Below are positions 1 to 8,106 of a stretch of 40,007 bases of DNA, piece after piece. The DNA lies in the NCBI GenBank assembly GCA_026710155.1, contig JAPORQ010000027.1:1-40007 (forward strand), given 5' to 3'. The translations under genes and the position numbers were made by a program. This DNA is from Paracoccaceae bacterium. GTDB lineage: Bacteria; Pseudomonadota; Alphaproteobacteria; Rhodobacterales; Rhodobacteraceae. A model generated the notes under the pieces. That model had not been told where the DNA came from and ran no database searches. It was given only the letters and a program-made list of their open reading frames with translations. How positions within the stretch are numbered: the stretch's first letter is position 1; every line of letters starts with the position of its first letter.

Positions 1-177
1 ACCATGATAGGGACCGGCTTTCAAAATGGCAAGAAAAAACTTCGTCATGGAGGTGTTTTCCATATTGCGCTGGATTGTGCCATGCCATGACCGAAGCTGG
101 TGTTTTCGATACCTGAATAGTTACAAAAAATCAAATGAAATTAGGTATATTGACAATTTTAATACCTGAATAGCTGC
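1..177. mobile_element. Mobile-element debris at left edge
   Basis: No intact gene is visible. The 12-base direct repeat ATACCTGAATAG occurs at 109-120 and 162-173. The stretch 110-143 resembles, in inverted orientation, the sequence at about 21993-22029 next to the IS66 remnant, sharing TACCTGAATAGTTA followed by an AT-rich tract. This suggests the end of an insertion element cut by the window edge. A short open frame at 1-90 (plus strand) ends in TGA but I do not recognise it. Confidence 0.35.
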
Positions 178-250
178 CTTAAGTGTTCATTCTTTCAAAT
201 TTGAAAAAAATTGCGAACCACTAATGTTAATGAGCCCTTTGTTGAAAGCC
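178..250. repeat. Partial copy of a small inverted-repeat element (copy 1)
   Basis: About 70 bases closely match one half of the complete element at 11707-11894, read in reverse complement. The match runs from a degenerate TTAAGTG(T)TCATT end through the shared GAGCCCTTTGTTGAAAGCCG segment. The other half is missing: the similarity stops where the AlbA_2-domain coding sequence begins, so element and gene were joined by a deletion or rearrangement. Confidence 0.6.
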
Positions 251-763
251 GAGTTACATTAGAATTTTTGATTGCTGGAGGTGAAAATGAAAAACTTGAA
301 TTTAAGCAAACTCTTCGCTGGGATATCAGAGCAAACAAGATCAATAACAAACTCGAGCAGTCAATAGTTAAGACCATTGCAACTTTTGCAAACAGTCATG
401 TTGGAGGTATTTTACTCATTGGATTATCAGATCAGGGAGAAATTACTGGATTGGAGCATGATTTTTGTACTTTCAAAGAGGCCATTAAAGACAAATTTGA
501 ACTGCACCTTCGTAACTTATTAAATTATGCCTTTGGAAATAATTTTACTATTTCGAAGGTTAAGATTACTTTCCCAGAAGTTAATAGAACGCAAATTTGC
601 CAGATTAATGTAAAGCCTTGTGATGAACCAATCACAATAGAAGTATTGGATAAATTTGGAAGAGAAACTTTATGTACGTAATGGAAATTCGTCACCAGAA
701 ATGCCCATAAGTGAATTCCAAGCCTTTTACAATAATCGATTTGGTTCTTCTATCGGCATTTAA
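211..763 (+). pseudogene. AlbA_2 (Schlafen AAA_4-like) DNA-binding domain protein, truncated and frameshifted
   Basis: The reading frame from 211 carries an AlbA_2-type domain: GGENEKLEFKQTLRW early, then TIATFANSHVGGILLIG and LSDQGEITGLEHD. It ends at 681. The family's expected ending continues in another frame from base 659 to a stop at 761-763 (EEKLYVRNGNSSPEMP...). Removing one base near 657-659 would join the two halves. The apparent TTG start at 211 lies inside repeat copy 1, and homologous sequence seems to begin only near base 255, so the native 5' end is lost. Such domains occur in putative transcription regulators and in proteins near restriction and defence genes; the function here is unknown. 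A sequencing error could explain the frameshift but not the missing start. Confidence 0.65.
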
Positions 764-867
764 TTTGAATGATTGGGGTATCTGTATAAAATTCTATTGA
801 ACAATAATGGGGCTGGCCCTGTTTTGGTGGTTGAGATCATTTGTCAGCTCTCCTTCAGAAAATAAAT

Positions 868-1833
868 TCAAACCACCTTGTTGGGAGGATTGCCATCTGT
901 AAAATAGGCCTTGAGATTATCTATGACCATCATACCCATATCCTCTCTGACTGCCAGAACGGACGTTCCCAAATGAGGCAGCAAGACAACATTTTCCATG
1001 GCCTTCAATTCATCCGGCACTTCCGGTTCGAATTCGTAGACATCAAGACCAGCGCCTGCTATTTGATTGGTTGACAAGGCCTCAATCAAGGCTTGTTCGT
1101 CCACCACATCCCCTCGTGATATATTGATGAAGATCCCATCTTTACGCATGGCAGAAAGAAGACTTCGATCAATTATATGATAGGATTCCGGACCACTTCG
1201 AACTGCAACCACAACAAAATTTGCCTTTGCCACAACTTCTTCTGCTGAATCCAACTGGGTAGCTTCTACTCCAGGATCAGCAACCCTTGAACGATTGAAA
1301 AATATGACCTTCATGTCAAAACCGGCCTGACACCTTTTGGCAATGGCCTTGCCAATTCTCCCCATGCCGATTATACCAAGTGTCTGACCTGTTACATGGG
1401 TTCCAAGCATTTCTGTTGGCTTCCAGCCAGTCCATTGGTTGGTTCTGACGATCCTGTCACCTTCAACCGCTCGTCTAGCGGTCATCAAGATTAGAGACAG
1501 GGCAATATCTGCCGTGGCATCGGTCACTGCGCCGGGAGTATTGGTAATTGTCACTCCACTATCTTTTGCAGCAGAAACCTCAATATGGTTATAACCAGCA
1601 CCAAAATTGGCCAGTATCTTACAACGCAGGTTATTCACCTGGGGGAATACATCAGCGTTGAAATCATCGCCCAAGGTAGGTACAACCGCATCATATTCTT
1701 CCAGACTTTGAATCGCTTCCTTCTCAGTCATTGGTATTGCCGAATCCCTTATCGTGAGGGCAAAAAGTTTATCAGCTTCATCCATCACCTTGGCCGGCAG
1801 GATTCTGGTAAACAAAACTCTTGGTTTGGACAT
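868..1833 (-). CDS. D-2-hydroxyacid dehydrogenase (glyoxylate/hydroxypyruvate reductase type)
   Basis: This is a cytoplasmic NAD(P)H-dependent oxidoreductase of the D-isomer 2-hydroxyacid dehydrogenase family, probably interconverting glyoxylate/glycolate or hydroxypyruvate/D-glycerate. The Rossmann motif GIIGMGRIGKAIAKR lies mid-protein. The catalytic trio is visible: Arg in NISRGDVVDE, Glu in YEFEPEVP and His in LLPHLGTS. At 321 residues it is full length. I chose the ATG at 1831-1833 over the TTG one codon upstream because it overlaps the stop of the preceding csaA-like gene by one base, indicating translational coupling. It is the last gene of a four-gene minus-strand run. The exact substrate cannot be told from sequence. 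Confidence 0.88.
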   Translation of the reverse strand: MSKPRVLFTRILPAKVMDEADKLFALTIRDSAIPMTEKEAIQSLEEYDAVVPTLGDDFNADVFPQVNNLRCKILANFGAGYNHIEVSAAKDSGVTITNTPGAVTDATADIALSLILMTARRAVEGDRIVRTNQWTGWKPTEMLGTHVTGQTLGIIGMGRIGKAIAKRCQAGFDMKVIFFNRSRVADPGVEATQLDSAEEVVAKANFVVVAVRSGPESYHIIDRSLLSAMRKDGIFINISRGDVVDEQALIEALSTNQIAGAGLDVYEFEPEVPDELKAMENVVLLPHLGTSVLAVREDMGMMVIDNLKAYFTDGNPPNKVV

Positions 1834-2171
1834 CAATACATTCTCCCTCCATTTGCAACAATCCTATCGGGTGAAATAAGTACCACTTCGTTATTTTCAT
1901 CCGGCACACCCAGAACAAGTACTTCAGACATGAACCTCCCTATCTGCCGGGGTGGGAAATTGACAACTGCAAGTACCTTTTTTCCAATCAGGTCATGAAG
2001 GGTATAGTTGGTAGTGATCTGTGCCGAACTCTTCTTGAGGCCTATTTCGCTTCCCAAGTCAACCCAAAGCTTATAGGCAGGTTTTCTTGCTTCGGGATAA
2101 GGCTCGGCCCTCTCAATTTGCCCCACGCGTATATCCACTTTCAAAAAATCATCAAAATTGATTTCAGCCAT
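1833..2171 (-). CDS. csaA: tRNA-binding (EMAP/CsaA-type) protein
   Basis: A small OB-fold protein of 112 residues, the normal size for stand-alone CsaA-like proteins. These bind tRNA and, in Bacillus, have been linked to chaperone or secretion activity. Landmarks are FLKVDIRVGQI near the N-terminus, KLWVDLG, SSAQITTNY, VVNFPPRQIG and SEVLVLGV. An open frame extends upstream to 2219, but homology starts at MAEINFDDF, so I place the start at 2171, overlapping the proC stop by 8 bases. The role in this organism is inferred from the family only. Confidence 0.85.
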   Translation of the reverse strand: MAEINFDDFLKVDIRVGQIERAEPYPEARKPAYKLWVDLGSEIGLKKSSAQITTNYTLHDLIGKKVLAVVNFPPRQIGRFMSEVLVLGVPDENNEVVLISPDRIVANGGRMY

Positions 2172-2967
2172 TTCCCAATTCCCTGCTTCTCTTGATGGCC
2201 CCCGCGATGGTTCGGCCAATGAGCTGCTCCAAACCCTTTTCCTTGTCCATCAAATATTTAAGACCTGCTTCCGTAGTACCTTTAGGGGAAGAAACATTTA
2301 TCCGCAACTGGGAAGGTGGATCATTGGACTGTCTGGCAAGTTCACCCGCCCCAATTACAGTTGAGATCACCAATTTTTCAGCAACATCCCCGTCTAGTCC
2401 CTCCTCAACGGCAGCCTTGATCATCGTTTCAATCAAATTGAAAACATAGGCAGGACCAGAACCCGAAACGCCAGTTACCACATCTAGAAGATCTTCATTT
2501 TCAAGCCTTACCGTATCACCTACGGCTGACAACAACAATTCTGCCTTTTGCAAATCTTCTGATCTGACATTGCCATTGCCAACAAGAGCAGAAATACCCT
2601 TGCCAATTGCAGCAGGTGTATTCGGCATGGCCCTTACAACCGGTGTATGTGATCCCAAAATGCTTTCGAATTTTTGAAACCTCGTCCCGGCAACAATGGA
2701 TACAAAAATGGTCTTTTGGTAGCCCAAATGGCAAATTTGTCCAAGAGCCTCGTCAATCACCTGTGGTTTGACGGCCATTACACAATAGTCGGGTTCTAAA
2801 TTATCAACTGTGGAATTCAATGATATATTTTGAGACTTGAGCCAATTGCTCGGAAATGGTTCGATAATCCGGATTGAGTCCCTGGTAAGTCCTCTATCCA
2901 GCCAGCCACCCAGAAGGGCTGATCCCATCTTTCCACAACCAACCAAAAGGAGCGAATTTATGTCCAT
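2164..2967 (-). CDS. proC: Pyrroline-5-carboxylate reductase
   Basis: Catalyses the last step of proline synthesis, reducing pyrroline-5-carboxylate with NAD(P)H in the cytoplasm. The N-terminal dinucleotide-binding motif reads LLVGCGKMGSALLGGW. Further landmarks are YCVMAVKPQ, VRAMPNTPA and GSGPAYVF, followed by the helical C-terminal dimerisation part with VSSPKGTTEAGL. At 267 residues it is normal length. An AGGGAGACC ribosome-binding site lies upstream of the ATG at 2967. It follows the YbjN-type gene by 18 bases and overlaps the csaA-like gene, so it is probably cotranscribed. Confidence 0.95.
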   Translation of the reverse strand: MDINSLLLVGCGKMGSALLGGWLDRGLTRDSIRIIEPFPSNWLKSQNISLNSTVDNLEPDYCVMAVKPQVIDEALGQICHLGYQKTIFVSIVAGTRFQKFESILGSHTPVVRAMPNTPAAIGKGISALVGNGNVRSEDLQKAELLLSAVGDTVRLENEDLLDVVTGVSGSGPAYVFNLIETMIKAAVEEGLDGDVAEKLVISTVIGAGELARQSNDPPSQLRINVSSPKGTTEAGLKYLMDKEKGLEQLIGRTIAGAIKRSRELGNG

Positions 2968-2985
2968 CGGAAAAAGGTCTCCCTG

Positions 2986-3489
2986 TCAAGCGCTACCCTT
3001 AATGTCTGATATGACAATATCCAAGGCCTCGTTTGGTTCAGCCTTGCCAAAATTGACCAATTGGAATGAAGGATAGTACATTTCACAATTTTGTATGGCT
3101 TCATTGAGGATGATATTAAGATGTTTCCAATCCAGGTCATTGCTTTCCATCAACATGATGCTGTTACGAAATACGACAACCCTTTCATCATGATCAATCG
3201 TAAATGCACCTTCAGTACATCGTTGATTTATCCTGTTGATCAATTGATACAAGTCCAATTCCCTACCTTCTCTGGGATTAAGATCAAAACTGCACGTAAG
3301 CCTGATGGTCATCTCGATATGTGAAACTGACAAGGTAATCGAAAGTATCCTCCAGGAACTCTCGATATGCATGAGCATCAAATCCTCATCCAAACGGTTA
3401 AAACTCCACCTGTTGGCCTTGGCAAGCGACTCAAGGGAACTGAACGGGTGGTAACGTTGGTGGTATAATCCTGTGGTGAACTCTGCCAT
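2986..3489 (-). CDS. YbjN domain-containing protein
   Basis: A 167-residue protein with the YbjN fold, related to type III secretion chaperone-like domains; many Alphaproteobacteria have one upstream of proC. Visible features are a beta-rich N-terminal half with WSFNRLDEDLMLMHI, the central LTCSFDLNP, LYQLINRINQRCTEGAF, and a helical C-terminal segment with ILNEAIQNCEMYYPSFQLV. There is no signal peptide or membrane segment. The biochemical role is not established; E. coli YbjN has been tied to stress responses and motility. It heads the ybjN-proC-csaA-dehydrogenase run. Confidence 0.8.
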   Translation of the reverse strand: MAEFTTGLYHQRYHPFSSLESLAKANRWSFNRLDEDLMLMHIESSWRILSITLSVSHIEMTIRLTCSFDLNPREGRELDLYQLINRINQRCTEGAFTIDHDERVVVFRNSIMLMESNDLDWKHLNIILNEAIQNCEMYYPSFQLVNFGKAEPNEALDIVISDIKGSA

Positions 3490-3657
3490 TTGTACTGCTC
3501 GACGATTTACTTCGCCAGGGATTTTTGTTTTTGTGTTCTGGCTTGGTTATAAAATTATTTTTGTTTCACTTAATCAAATCCATCCTTGTTGTAAAGGGGA
3601 TCAATAACAAATTGCCGAAACTTGCTTCGCCCCAACTAGATTTCAACTCTTGCAAGT

Positions 3658-3793
3658 AAATATTGGAAATTATATACCAAAGTGCCAATCAACCGAACCA
3701 CAATCAACTGTTTATTGGTATAAACGAAAACCAAAACAAAAGCAGGTTAAATCCTGCAATGATCACTTAAGTATATAATCCCCTAAAATTTTA
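3658..3793. repeat. Small inverted-repeat element (MITE-like), copy 2
   Basis: The right part, CCAAAACAAAAGCAGGTTAA followed by ATCCTGCAATGATCACTTAA, is nearly identical to the reverse complement of the element at 11707-11894. The ends are imperfect inverted repeats: AAATATTGGAAATTATATAC on the left (3658-3677) against the complement of GTATATAATCCCCTAAAATTT on the right (3771-3791). The element ends directly at the ubiK stop codon and may supply that gene's 3' end region. No coding capacity. The rest of the 3490-3793 gap shows nothing recognisable. Confidence 0.65.
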
Positions 3794-4048
3794 CTATTTT
3801 TTGGCGGTTATCTTTCCTTCAAGTTCTGTCATCTTTTCTTTCAGTTCAAGGTTTTCTTCCCTGGCTTTTATGGCCATAAGTCGAACAGCCTCAAATTCTT
3901 CCCTGTTGACCAACCCTTGCCTGGCCATAACTCTTTCCACCAAACTGCCCACCGCCGTTTCAAATTCCTTAGTTGCATCCTGTGCCACACCTGCAGCATT
4001 TGTCATGAGTTTGGCAAAATCCTCAAAAATACTTTTTCTTGATTGCAT
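3794..4048 (-). CDS. ubiK: Ubiquinone biosynthesis accessory factor UbiK family (BMFP)
   Basis: A small 84-residue protein of the membrane-fusogenic BMFP/UbiK family, which helps organise the soluble ubiquinone-synthesis complex in proteobacteria. The N-terminal half is amphipathic (FEDFAKLMTNAAGVAQDATKEFE). The characteristic VNREEFEAVRLMAIKAREEN leads into a C-terminal coiled coil ending in LEGKITAKK. The length is typical. It stands alone, divergent from lgt with a 137-base shared promoter region, and has a GAAAGAAGGAAAG ribosome-binding stretch before the ATG at 4048. Confidence 0.85.
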   Translation of the reverse strand: MQSRKSIFEDFAKLMTNAAGVAQDATKEFETAVGSLVERVMARQGLVNREEFEAVRLMAIKAREENLELKEKMTELEGKITAKK

Positions 4049-4185
4049 AATCTTTCCTTCTTTCTGTTCAAATTAACCCGGGTTTAATGATAATATCCAT
4101 TTGGTGAATTAAATCAAATGGATTTTACCAAACACATTTAGAGATCAATTTACAAACTAAAACCGCATCCCGAAAATATTTTAGA

Positions 4186-5094
4186 ATGACACCTACAATC
4201 GTCTTACCATACATTAGTCCTGATCTTTTTTCAATTGAATTGTTCGGATTGAACTTGGCAATTCGCTGGTACGCCCTTTCCTATATCATCGGCTTTCTGA
4301 TTGGGTGGCGTTGGTTCATAATATTCATGAAAAAACCGGCCCTCTGGTCAAGCGGCAAACCACCTCTTACACCTGAGCAGCCCGAACAATTGCTGACATG
4401 GATCATTATCGGTATCATCATTGGAGGTCGGTTGGGGTATGTTGTTTTCTACAACCTGGGATTTTTCCTCGAAAATCCATTGGAAGTATTCAAGGTATGG
4501 ACGGGAGGAATGTCCTTTCACGGGGCTTTTGTTGGATTAATCATTGCCACCATTTTGTTTTGCAAAAGAACAAATTCCCCTCTAGGAAGTGTTTCCGATA
4601 CGATTTCCATTACGGTTACACCCGGTCTCTTTCTGGGAAGGTTGGCTAATTTCATCAATATGGAGCTTTATGGCAGACCAACCGACATCAGTTGGGGGGT
4701 GGTTTTTTCGGGCGGGCCGGCAGCGATTTGCCCGGATACATGGACAGATGTCTGTTCCCGACATCCATCCCAGCTTTATGAAGCCTTGCTGGAAGGCTTG
4801 CTGCTTTGTTTCCTTCTGTCCTATCTTGCATACAGAAAGGGTTGTTTCAAAGTTCCCTGGAGAATCTCGGGCTTGTTTTTCCTTGGCTACGGTTTGGCCA
4901 GAATATTTGTCGAATACTTTCGGGAACCCGACCCCCAATTTATTTCGGATGACAATCCCCTTGGTTATATCATTCAAATTTCGGATTGGATGGGTTTTAC
5001 CATGGGACAATCACTCAGTCTTCCGATGGTAATCGTGGGTTTTTGGTTGATTTTCCATACCCGAAAGGGAAACGATGCATCCATTAAAAAATAA
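4186..5094 (+). CDS. lgt: Phosphatidylglycerol-prolipoprotein diacylglyceryl transferase
   Basis: An inner-membrane enzyme that moves diacylglycerol from phosphatidylglycerol to the lipobox cysteine of prolipoproteins, the first step of lipoprotein maturation. At 302 residues with about seven hydrophobic segments it is full length. Key motifs are IRWYALSYIIGF near the N-terminus, GGRLGYVVFYN, MSFHGAFVGL (the essential HG region), the signature GRLANFINMELYGRPTD with WGVVF, and HPSQLYEALLEG. Its 3' end overlaps the start of the MidA-like gene by 20 bases, so translation of the two is coupled. Confidence 0.96.
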   Translation: MTPTIVLPYISPDLFSIELFGLNLAIRWYALSYIIGFLIGWRWFIIFMKKPALWSSGKPPLTPEQPEQLLTWIIIGIIIGGRLGYVVFYNLGFFLENPLEVFKVWTGGMSFHGAFVGLIIATILFCKRTNSPLGSVSDTISITVTPGLFLGRLANFINMELYGRPTDISWGVVFSGGPAAICPDTWTDVCSRHPSQLYEALLEGLLLCFLLSYLAYRKGCFKVPWRISGLFFLGYGLARIFVEYFREPDPQFISDDNPLGYIIQISDWMGFTMGQSLSLPMVIVGFWLIFHTRKGNDASIKK

Positions 5095-6136
5095 AATTTT
5101 CAAGGAAATCAATGTAAGGGGGCCAATTTCAATAGAAAGGTACATGGAAATCACACTCTTCGACAGGGAGTTTGGTTATTACAACAGTGCAAATCCCATA
5201 GGAAGCAAGGGCTCCTTCATAACGGCACCTGAAATCACACAGGTTTTTGGTGAGTTGATTGGTCTCTTCATGGCCCAGTATTGGATTGATTGCGGGAAAT
5301 TCAAACCTTTTACCCTGTTGGAACTCGGTCCAGGCAAGGGAACCCTGATGTCCGATCTACTGCGAAGTTCCCGGATTGTTCCCGGCTATCTTGATTCGTG
5401 CAATTTGCATCTGTTGGAAAAAAGCCATTCGCTCAAAGAACAGCAAATGAAAAATTTACAAGATGCCAATCCCACTTGGCTGGATTCATTGGATGAACTT
5501 CCTGATCAACCAGTAATCGCATTGGCCAATGAATTCTTTGATGCCATACCAATCAGACAATTCATAAGAGGCAAACAATACTGGCATGAACGGTTGGTTG
5601 GAAAGTCTGGAGACGACTTGCAATTTGAACTCTCACCGGAGTTCGATTTCAGACCCCTGGAAGCAAGATTAAAGGATACACGCGAAGGGGATACAGTAGA
5701 AGTCAGGCTAGGTACACTTGATTTTACAGTGGGCATTGTGGATAAGATAAAAAAGCATGGGGGTATATTCTTGATCATCGATTATGGGGAAAACCATTCC
5801 TTTGGAGACACCTTCCAAGCCCTGGAAGCGAACAAATATGCCGATCCGCTGGAAAATCCCGGTTCAGCCGATTTGACTTCACATGTCGATTTTGGTGCAC
5901 TTATATGGAATGTTGAGGGCGTTTCGATCTCTCCCTTGTTGAGACAGGGGAAATTTCTGCAAAATCTCGGAATTATGGAAAGATCCCATGTGCTGGCCAA
6001 AAACCTTGCGGGTGAAGAACTGGACACTCACCGAAAGGCTATCGACAGGTTAATTTCACCACATCAAATGGGGGATCTTTTCAAGGTCATGGCAATCTAT
6101 GCAAACAGGCAACCTGTGCCAAAGGGACTTGATTGA
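5075..6136 (+). CDS. SAM-dependent methyltransferase, MidA/NDUFAF7 family
   Basis: The family's human member NDUFAF7 methylates an arginine of complex I subunit NDUFS2 during assembly; bacterial relatives are presumed to act similarly, but this is inference. The 353-residue protein has the family N-terminus (GPISIERYMEITLFD, FGYYNSANPIGSKGSF, TAPEITQVFGELIG), the SAM-binding LLELGPGKGTLMSD, and downstream ALANEFFDAIPIRQF, LIIDYGE and DLTSHVDFGAL. It overlaps lgt at its start and pgeF at its end (TGATG). The lgt-midA-pgeF order is common in Alphaproteobacteria. Confidence 0.93.
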   Translation: MHPLKNKIFKEINVRGPISIERYMEITLFDREFGYYNSANPIGSKGSFITAPEITQVFGELIGLFMAQYWIDCGKFKPFTLLELGPGKGTLMSDLLRSSRIVPGYLDSCNLHLLEKSHSLKEQQMKNLQDANPTWLDSLDELPDQPVIALANEFFDAIPIRQFIRGKQYWHERLVGKSGDDLQFELSPEFDFRPLEARLKDTREGDTVEVRLGTLDFTVGIVDKIKKHGGIFLIIDYGENHSFGDTFQALEANKYADPLENPGSADLTSHVDFGALIWNVEGVSISPLLRQGKFLQNLGIMERSHVLAKNLAGEELDTHRKAIDRLISPHQMGDLFKVMAIYANRQPVPKGLD

Positions 6137-6891
6137 TGCCACTCCATTTCATTACCTCAAAATTGCTTGAACCCAAGAGGCATGGCTTTTTCACCCGAAA
6201 GGGCGGGTTTTCTGAAAACCCTTTCGAAAGCCTGAATTGTGGACTAAATTCATGCGATGACAAAACCAGTGTTGTCAAGAACAGGCAACTCATAGAAAAA
6301 ACATTGGGAATAAAGCAAGGGAACCTGGTATTTCTTGACCAAAAGCACACCTCCAGAGTGGTTGTTTTGGAAAACAATTGCCCACCAACCTTTGAAGCCG
6401 ATGGAATGGTAACTCAACAAAAAGGGCTGGGGCTTGCCATTTTGACTGCAGATTGCCAGCCAATATTTTTTCTGGACTCCGGAAACGGAATAACTGGTGC
6501 CATCCATGCCGGTTGGAAGGGAACCTTCAAGGGAATCATAAGCAATGCCATTAGGGAAATGATATCCTTGGGATCTGATGTTAAAGACATTCGGGTTGCT
6601 GTTGGACCCTCGATCAGCAAGACAAAATATGAATTCGGCAAGGATCTGAGGGATGAATTTGTTGACAATATCCCTGCAAGTGAAACATGTTTTTCTCAAA
6701 TTTCCGACCAGAAATACCTTTTTGATTTGATGGGATTAAGTCATATTCTTTTAATCAAGGAAGGTATAAAACAAGTTGAATTTATTGACTTGTGCACTTA
6801 TCAGAATGAATCGTGGTTCTTTTCCTGTCGAAGGAGTTTCCACCGGAATGAATCCGGTTTCGGATTGAACGCATCGGTAATTGTAAGTTGA
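6136..6891 (+). CDS. pgeF: Peptidoglycan editing factor / multicopper polyphenol oxidase-like (YfiH, DUF152)
   Basis: This family includes E. coli YfiH (PgeF), which removes misincorporated residues from peptidoglycan precursors; other members act as purine nucleosidases or phosphorylases. The zinc-binding Cys/His set is visible: His in DQKHTSRVV, Cys in LTADCQPIFF and His in GAIHAGWKG. The protein ends with WFFSCRRSFHRNESGFGLNA, as is typical. I start it at the ATG at 6136, which overlaps the previous stop as TGATG, rather than at the TTG one codon earlier. About 251 residues, normal length. Confidence 0.92.
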   Translation: MPLHFITSKLLEPKRHGFFTRKGGFSENPFESLNCGLNSCDDKTSVVKNRQLIEKTLGIKQGNLVFLDQKHTSRVVVLENNCPPTFEADGMVTQQKGLGLAILTADCQPIFFLDSGNGITGAIHAGWKGTFKGIISNAIREMISLGSDVKDIRVAVGPSISKTKYEFGKDLRDEFVDNIPASETCFSQISDQKYLFDLMGLSHILLIKEGIKQVEFIDLCTYQNESWFFSCRRSFHRNESGFGLNASVIVS

Positions 6892-6900
6892 GAATAAAAT

Positions 6901-8046
6901 ATGCTGCATTTTTCAGATAAGGAATTTAATCGCCGTCAGAAGGCACTTGAAAAAGCACTTGATTCGGCTGGCCTTGATGGCATTCTTCTGTTTTCTCCTG
7001 AAAGCCAGTATTGGCTTACCGGCTATGACACGTTCGGTTTTTGTTTTTTCCAATGTCTCATTGTGGGAGGTGACAAACCAGTACTTCTGACCAGGTCAGC
7101 CGACAAGTTGCAAGCAGAAATTACCTCCAACATCAATGATGTGAGAATCTGGATAGACAATGACCGGGCCAATCCGGCGATGGACCTCAGGAACCTGCTC
7201 AAGGAAAAACAATTGCTTGGCAGGCGGTTGGGAATAGAAACCGATACGCATGGTTTGACAGGATTCAATTATAAAAGGACAGTTGATCAAATTGGCAGTG
7301 AGGTCGATTTGGTTGAAGCAAGTGATTTGATCTCCCAGTTGCGGTTGGTCAAATCCGAAGAAGAACTCACCTATGTGAAAAGAGCAGCAACCTTGGCTGA
7401 TGATGCCTTTGATGCGGCTGTTTCCATTGCTGCGCCTGGTGTCGATGAAGGTAGAATACTTGCCGGCATGCATCATGCAATTTTCAGTGGGGGTGGCGAT
7501 TATCCGGGCAATGAATTCATTATAGGGTCCGCTGAAAACGCCCTTCTTGTAAGATATGCGGCCGGCACCAGAAAACTGTCACCAAATGACCAGCTCAACC
7601 TTGAATGGGCGGGTGTTTACCGCCATTACCATTCCTGTCTGATGAGAACCCTTCTGGTAGGCAAATCTTCACAACAGCACAGGGACATGTTTGAGGCCGG
7701 GGTCTCTGCTCTTCTTGCATGCGAGGAAAAACTGAAGCCCGGCAATAATATGGAACAGGTATTCATGGCACATTGCGATACCCTGGACAGATTGGGCATG
7801 GGAGGATATAAATTGAATGCCTGCGGCTATTCTCTTGGTGCTCGGTACACTCCCAGCTGGATGGAAAGGGAGATGTTCCGGGCAGGTGCCACAACCGAGA
7901 TCAAACCAGGTATGGTGTTTTTCCTGCACATGATATTACTGGACGGGAAAAACAAGGTGGCGATGTGTACAGGTAGAACTTCGATCGTATCGGAAGCGGG
8001 TTCCACCCCTCTTTCCAGATTGCCGCTCGAATTGGTTATCGTTTAA
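6901..8046 (+). CDS. M24-fold (Xaa-Pro peptidase/creatinase-like) protein lacking the usual metal ligands
   Basis: The 381-residue protein has the two-domain layout of the creatinase/aminopeptidase P group: an N-terminal domain (LDGILLFSPESQYWLTGYDT) and a C-terminal pita-bread domain from about residue 150 (VKSEEELTYVKRAATLAD). The five metal positions of M24 peptidases look altered: the Asp-containing strand reads NLEWAGVYRHYHSCLMRT, the usual GHGIG His region reads ACGYSLGARY, the usual E-P-G region reads GMVFFLHMILL, and the last Glu region reads AMCTGRTSIV. A canonical metallopeptidase is therefore unlikely. A metal-free hydrolase like creatinase is possible. It follows pgeF by 9 bases. 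Confidence 0.82.
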   Translation: MLHFSDKEFNRRQKALEKALDSAGLDGILLFSPESQYWLTGYDTFGFCFFQCLIVGGDKPVLLTRSADKLQAEITSNINDVRIWIDNDRANPAMDLRNLLKEKQLLGRRLGIETDTHGLTGFNYKRTVDQIGSEVDLVEASDLISQLRLVKSEEELTYVKRAATLADDAFDAAVSIAAPGVDEGRILAGMHHAIFSGGGDYPGNEFIIGSAENALLVRYAAGTRKLSPNDQLNLEWAGVYRHYHSCLMRTLLVGKSSQQHRDMFEAGVSALLACEEKLKPGNNMEQVFMAHCDTLDRLGMGGYKLNACGYSLGARYTPSWMEREMFRAGATTEIKPGMVFFLHMILLDGKNKVAMCTGRTSIVSEAGSTPLSRLPLELVIV

Positions 8047-8106
8047 CAGCTATCTTAACCAGGTTTTATTATTTCATTGGACTTTGACAGGGAACACTTA
8101 GGAATT

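Noticed and set aside
841-1074. Plus-strand frame opposite the hydroxyacid dehydrogenase
   Set aside because: Shadow of the minus-strand gene.
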